This document shows positions 5,686 to 8,533 of a DNA stretch of 8,533 nt, piece after piece. The translations under genes were made by a program, and so were the position numbers. The notes under the pieces are model-generated. The model saw only the letters and a list, made by a program, of their open reading frames with translations, had not been told where the DNA came from and searched no databases. Origin of the DNA: Chloroflexota bacterium. Its GTDB lineage: Bacteria; Chloroflexota; Dehalococcoidia; UBA1151. The first letter of the stretch is position 1. Each line of letters opens with the position of its first letter. The stretch spans positions 1 through 8,533 of the forward strand of contig JADFQR010000039.1 in the NCBI GenBank assembly GCA_022561735.1, written 5' to 3'.

Positions 5686-6294
5686 ATGCAGGTCGCCCGA
5701 ACTCGAACAACACCGATGAACGTGGGGCCGATGGCGCGTATCGGCGTGGCCCTGGCATTTGGCGTGTTGTTGACGGCGACCGTATCAGCCACCGCAGGCG
5801 TCGGGTTCGACGGCCTCCCGGCTTCGACCAGCGCCGCGTACGCAGCCCTGTTCCTGGCGGGCTTCGTGGCAAGCATTACCCTGATCCTCCCGGTACCGAT
5901 GATCGGGATGGTGTTCATGGCTGCGGCATTCCTCAACCCGGTCGGCGTTGCGCTGGCCGCCGCTGCCGGGGTATCGATCGGTCTGTGGCCAGCATACTTT
6001 GCCGGAACAAAGGGCGCGTCCGTCGTTGCGAGTGTTGAACGTTCCCGGCACGCGATGGTGCGAAAAACCACGTCGAAGATACTGGGCTGGTTCCGGACAC
6101 GTCCCCTCTTTGCCTCATTTATGCTGGCTGCGATACCGAACCCGCTCTTTGACCTGGCAGGCCTGTTGGCCGGGGCGGCCGGTGTTCCTCTCCGGCGTTT
6201 CATGATCGGCTCCTTTGCAGGCAAGACGATTCAGATGTTGGGAGTCGCGTTGATCGGATACCTGGTCGGCGGCCATTTTCCCCTTCCCGGTTGA
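5686..6294 (+). CDS. VTT-domain (SNARE-associated/DedA-like) small membrane protein
   Basis: A 202-residue very hydrophobic protein with about four to six membrane segments: roughly residues 17-38, 51-69, 71-93, 142-166 and 178-197, with a more polar, basic stretch at 107-140. The C-terminal pattern PNPLFDLAGLLAGAAGVPLR (151-170), then RFMIGSFAGKTIQ (171-183), matches the VTT/SNARE-associated domain, in which a Pro-containing re-entrant segment is followed by a Gly-rich stretch and a membrane helix beginning around GK. Relatives are lipid scramblases or flippases (DedA, TMEM41/VMP1); the substrate here is unknown. The start is ATG 5686 with GGAG (5675-5678) 7 nt before it. No gene is coupled: 807 nt of non-coding DNA follow, and the nearest gene on the left is divergent. 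The family call rests on the C-terminal half. Confidence 0.85.
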   Translation: MQVARTRTTPMNVGPMARIGVALAFGVLLTATVSATAGVGFDGLPASTSAAYAALFLAGFVASITLILPVPMIGMVFMAAAFLNPVGVALAAAAGVSIGLWPAYFAGTKGASVVASVERSRHAMVRKTTSKILGWFRTRPLFASFMLAAIPNPLFDLAGLLAGAAGVPLRRFMIGSFAGKTIQMLGVALIGYLVGGHFPLPG

Positions 6295-6348
6295 TCTCCT
6301 CGGTAACCGCCCCTTCCGAACCCGCCGTATCCACATCCGGTACCGGCC

Positions 6349-6424
6349 CGGGGCCTGCCTAGAGCGCAGGTCTCTGAGAACGGGGCTCCCGGCGTGGACC
6401 CGTACCACCTGAACGGCGACAGCG
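6349..6424 (+). ncRNA. Degenerate TPP-riboswitch-like (THI-box) segment
   Basis: In order and on the plus strand: CGGGG (6349-6353), a P3-like stem CCTGC/GCAGG (6354-6358 with 6366-6370), CTGAGA (6374-6379), ACCCGTACCACCTGAAC (6398-6414), and CAGCG (6420-6424). CGGG can pair with CCCG (6399-6402) as P2. These follow the block order of the TPP riboswitch. Against it: the P5 hairpin is missing several bases, the final AGGGA block that closes P1 is absent, and no thiamine gene follows. It is either a decayed riboswitch or a coincidence. Confidence 0.2.
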
Positions 6425-6768
6425 CTCGATTCCTGGTCGCGATCGGCCCTGTCTACGTCAGCGTCACGAGAGCCTGGGTACGCCGCGAGGCCGATGGCGC
6501 ATGTGGCGATGGCCGTGATGTCAGGCGCACAGCCCGGCGTGCACGGTGGCGACGCAGCGATGATCCGCCTGTCCGGCTGACTCGGATGCCGCACGCCTGT
6601 CCGTGCAGGGCGTCAGGTGTTTGTGGCGGAGCGGCGCTCCCCGGGAATAAACATCGGTCGACCGTGCGACAGTCGCGCTGTCAGGCTGGTGATGGGGTTT
6701 CACGCATGTGGAACGGAAGGGTTGAAGCTGTTCCGGGTGCGATACTGCGCCTGTGACGACCCTCTCTT

Positions 6769-6802
6769 CTCGTTGCGGCCCCGGCCCCGGCCCCGCAACG
6801 AG
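6769..6802. repeat. Inverted repeat CTCGTTGCGG ... CCGCAACGAG with GGCCCC repeats in the loop
   Basis: Perfect 10-bp arms (6769-6778, 6793-6802) enclose a loop made of CCCCGG units. The right arm continues as AGG, matched on the left by CCTCTC with a 5-nt bulge (6761-6766). On the plus strand it is followed by AGGACTATGGCCGTTTTT, so the T-run starts 13 nt after the stem. It could stop transcripts from the left, but the spacing is unusual. Confidence 0.8.
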
Positions 6803-6810
6803 AGGACTAT

Positions 6811-6826
6811 GGCCGTTTTTCCGGCC
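6811..6826. repeat. Hairpin GGCCG-TTTTTC-CGGCC
   Basis: A perfect 5-bp stem with the T-run in the loop, lying between the long inverted repeat and the phased CCCAG array. Together with these it forms one compact structured element. Confidence 0.6.
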
Positions 6827-6870
6827 CCCAGATACTCCCAGATACTCCCAGGCGTACCCAGCTATTCTGG
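6827..6870. repeat. Four CCCAG motifs at exact 10-bp spacing
   Basis: CCCAG begins at 6827, 6837, 6847 and 6857. The first two units are identical (CCCAGATACT), the third and fourth diverge (CCCAGGCGTA, CCCAGCTATT), and CTGG at 6867-6870 forms an inverted repeat with the last CCAG. All motifs lie on one face of the helix, as at multi-site operators. The array is about 230 nt upstream of the serine hydrolase start. Confidence 0.8.
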
Positions 6871-7101
6871 CGGGTTGATACACAAACCCCGGGAGGACGC
6901 ACCGGCCGGACCAGTGATGCGGGCGGTTCACCTCGATGAATCGTTTCTGTTCTTCACGCCGCCCCTCGGGTTGATGTCGGGAGTTCGAGTCTCGTCTCAA
7001 GTTCCAACCGTTAACGTATCGGATGGCCTACGCAGCGTCCGGCCCTGTTTCGGGTCAGGGTCACCTGCCCAACCTGAACCACCTGCCCGATGGAGGTCGC
7101 A

Positions 7102-8533
7102 GTGTCCCCTCAGCTACACGTAGACCCGGCCCGTATCTCGGAGACCGCCAATCGGCTGTTGGAAGAGTTCCATCTGCCCGGGGTCTCGGTCGGCGTCGTA
7201 TCGGGCGACGAGCTTATCTATGCCGAGGGCTTCGGCTGGGCAGACATCGCCTCCCGGCGTCCGCAGGACCCGGCGTTGCACCAGCGCATCGGCTCGATCA
7301 CCAAGACCATGGTTTGCCTGTGCGTTATGGCGCTCGTCGATGAGGGCCGGCTATCGCTCGATGCTCGCGTCGCTGACCTGTTGCCGGACCTGAAACTTAA
7401 CGGCCACGGTGACGCGTTGCGACTCAGGCACCTGCTCACCCACACAGGGGGCATCGGCGAAGCTCCCACCAGGACCGATGTCGCCGACCCGATTCGCGTC
7501 CTCTGGGCTGATAGCACCGATGCCCCGCCGTTGCCAGAAAAGTACCCGGACGGCATCACGATAGACATCGAACCCGGCACGAAATGGCACTACGCCAATC
7601 ACGGCTGGATGCTTGTGGGCGAGATCGTCTCCCGGGCGGAAAATGCTCCCATTGAAGAGGTTCTTGAGCGCCGGATCTTCAAGCCGCTGGGTATGTCTGA
7701 AACCGACAACTATGACTTACCAGGTGATCGCTTAACAACCGGTTACTTGCACGCCCCGTCACACGAGGATCTCGACCAGCTCGAGTTCCTCGGCAAGTTG
7801 CCGTCCCCGGGCGAGCCGCTGGACGGTCACAACATCAAGGGGGACTGGGTATACGTGAACGGACGGGCCGCCGGCTCGGTGCAATCAAATATCCCGGACA
7901 TGGCCCGCTACGCCGCGGCCCTGCTTAACAACGGCGCCGGTATCGTCCGGAGTGAAACGTTCACAGAGATGTTGAAGCCGCAGTGGTGTCCGGACGAGCG
8001 GCTTTACAACATCGGCTACTCGTTTTTCCGTTCAACTCGGTTTGGCGAGTTCACATTCGGGCACGGCGGCGGAATAGCCGGCGGCTGGAACACCGACCTG
8101 ACCATTATTCCCGGGCGAAACCTGGCGATGCTCGTCCATCTAAACGCCGCCCTGGACACTTCAAGTGAGGTTTATGGACGGCTGCTTCAGGCCGTTCTCG
8201 GCGCGCCCGCGCCGGTGTTGCCGAACCTCACGCTTGACGCCGGTGTCCGGGCGTCAGCGCCCGGGGTTTACTCGCTTCCGGCCGGGGTGCTCACGAACTC
8301 CCGCCCGTTGCGATCACACGGCCGGTTGCAGATCACGGAGGAGGCCGGAGAGCTTGTCCTTCGTTCACGCCGCGGCGCGTGGCGGAACGGTGTCCGGCTG
8401 CTGCCGGCCGATCCGGAAGACCCGTACTTTCTCGCACTGGACACGGCCGAAATCGAGAAGCCGAGGATCGCGCTGGTGACCAATTCCACCGGGCAGGTCA
8501 CGGGGATGCGGCTGGACCGTATGGCGTGGATGG
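7102..8533 (+). CDS. Class C beta-lactamase-like serine hydrolase (right end cut)
   Basis: 477 codons are present and the frame is open at the window edge. The protein has the three catalytic motifs of the class C beta-lactamase/penicillin-binding superfamily: Ser65-I-T-Lys68 (SxxK, nucleophile), Tyr164-Ala-Asn166 (YxN) and His321-Gly-Gly323 (HxG, in FGHGGG). RHLLTHTGG at 109-117 is also typical. Members act as esterases, D-aminopeptidases or peptidases; the substrate cannot be told. After about residue 375 a beta-rich C-terminal domain follows (GVYSLPAG, GRLQITEEAGELVLRS), as in Pab87-like hydrolases; it is near its usual end, so few residues are probably missing. No signal peptide or membrane segment is seen, so it is likely cytoplasmic. 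GTG 7102 is preferred because GGAGG (7092-7096) precedes it by 5 nt; an in-frame ATG at 7090 has no ribosome site. Confidence 0.95.
   Translation, partial: MSPQLHVDPARISETANRLLEEFHLPGVSVGVVSGDELIYAEGFGWADIASRRPQDPALHQRIGSITKTMVCLCVMALVDEGRLSLDARVADLLPDLKLNGHGDALRLRHLLTHTGGIGEAPTRTDVADPIRVLWADSTDAPPLPEKYPDGITIDIEPGTKWHYANHGWMLVGEIVSRAENAPIEEVLERRIFKPLGMSETDNYDLPGDRLTTGYLHAPSHEDLDQLEFLGKLPSPGEPLDGHNIKGDWVYVNGRAAGSVQSNIPDMARYAAALLNNGAGIVRSETFTEMLKPQWCPDERLYNIGYSFFRSTRFGEFTFGHGGGIAGGWNTDLTIIPGRNLAMLVHLNAALDTSSEVYGRLLQAVLGAPAPVLPNLTLDAGVRASAPGVYSLPAGVLTNSRPLRSHGRLQITEEAGELVLRSRRGAWRNGVRLLPADPEDPYFLALDTAEIEKPRIALVTNSTGQVTGMRLDRMAWM

Larger units (their letters stand above)
6295..7101. other. 807-nt gap without a convincing gene
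   Basis: The stretch lies between two plus-strand genes and must hold the 3' end of the VTT gene transcript and the hydrolase promoter. ORFs at 6394-6756 and 6617-7123 (plus) and 6521-7000 (minus) overlap each other, lack good ribosome sites and have shadow-like Arg/Pro-rich sequence, so I do not annotate them. What can be seen: a palindrome CCGGTACCGG (6337-6346), a degenerate THI-box-like segment (6349-6424), a GCGAC-a-GTCGC palindrome (6666-6676), a long inverted repeat (6769-6802), a T-loop hairpin (6811-6826), the phased CCCAG array (6827-6870) and a GGGTT/AACCC stem (6872-6889). Confidence 0.6.

Noticed and set aside
6394..6756. 120-codon plus-strand ORF starting at GTG
   Set aside because: Only the first 35 or so residues look protein-like; the rest is Arg/Cys-rich shadow sequence, there is no ribosome site at a proper distance, and it overlaps the THI-box-like segment.
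6972..7006. tRNA-like 3' end: GGGAG-TTCGAGT-CTCGT followed 8 nt later by CCA
   Set aside because: The T-arm has a G-G mismatch and a G-T pair, and the 7 nt after it (CTCAAGT) have no partner where the 5' acceptor strand should be. No D-arm or anticodon arm can be drawn between 6931 and 6978. At most a remnant; probably chance.
6617..7123. 168-codon plus-strand ORF reaching into the serine hydrolase start
   Set aside because: It runs through the inverted repeat and the phased CCCAG array, overlaps the well-supported hydrolase start in another frame, and has no family motif.

Overview
The window is GC-rich DNA with four bacterial-type genes that are certain (FHA protein, Gfo/Idh/MocA oxidoreductase, LLM flavin oxidoreductase, class C serine hydrolase), one likely small membrane protein, and the beginning of a PP2C phosphatase. 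Three long stretches between them carry no convincing gene but many short repeats and hairpins. The gene mix (a Ser/Thr phospho-signalling pair, MsnO8-type flavin oxidoreductase, MocA-type oxidoreductase, beta-lactamase-like hydrolase), the high GC and the frequent TTG starts would fit Chloroflexota of the SAR202/Dehalococcoidia type. That is an inference from general knowledge; no marker gene is present to prove it.

Left part (1-1757, minus strand): a protein with three N-terminal membrane segments and three FHA domains is followed, about 10 nt after its stop, by a PP2C Ser/Thr phosphatase that runs off the left edge. Together they look like the end of a Ser/Thr phosphorylation signalling operon whose kinase would lie outside the window. 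Then come a 385-nt gap (1758-2142) with a phased 10-bp repeat, a hairpin and a possible terminator; a Gfo/Idh/MocA oxidoreductase (2143-3222, minus); a 276-nt gap; and an MsnO8-like flavin-dependent oxidoreductase (3499-4512, minus). The last two are separated by 276 nt, so they need not be one operon.

Middle (4513-5685): about 1.2 kb with no recognisable long gene. It holds several two-copy tandem repeats (9, 23, 16 and 11 bp), a strong GC-rich hairpin, a palindrome in front of the flavin oxidoreductase gene, and a 33-codon ORF with a very good Shine-Dalgarno sequence located 54 nt downstream of a PHO-box-like direct repeat.

Right part (plus strand): a VTT-domain (DedA/SNARE-associated-like) small membrane protein (5686-6294), an 807-nt gap with a degenerate THI-box-like segment, a long inverted repeat and four CCCAG motifs spaced exactly 10 bp apart, then a class C beta-lactamase-like serine hydrolase (from 7102) that is almost complete but cut by the window edge.

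No defence system, CRISPR, transposon or rRNA is visible. I see no clearly new multi-gene system; the most unusual material is in the three non-coding gaps.
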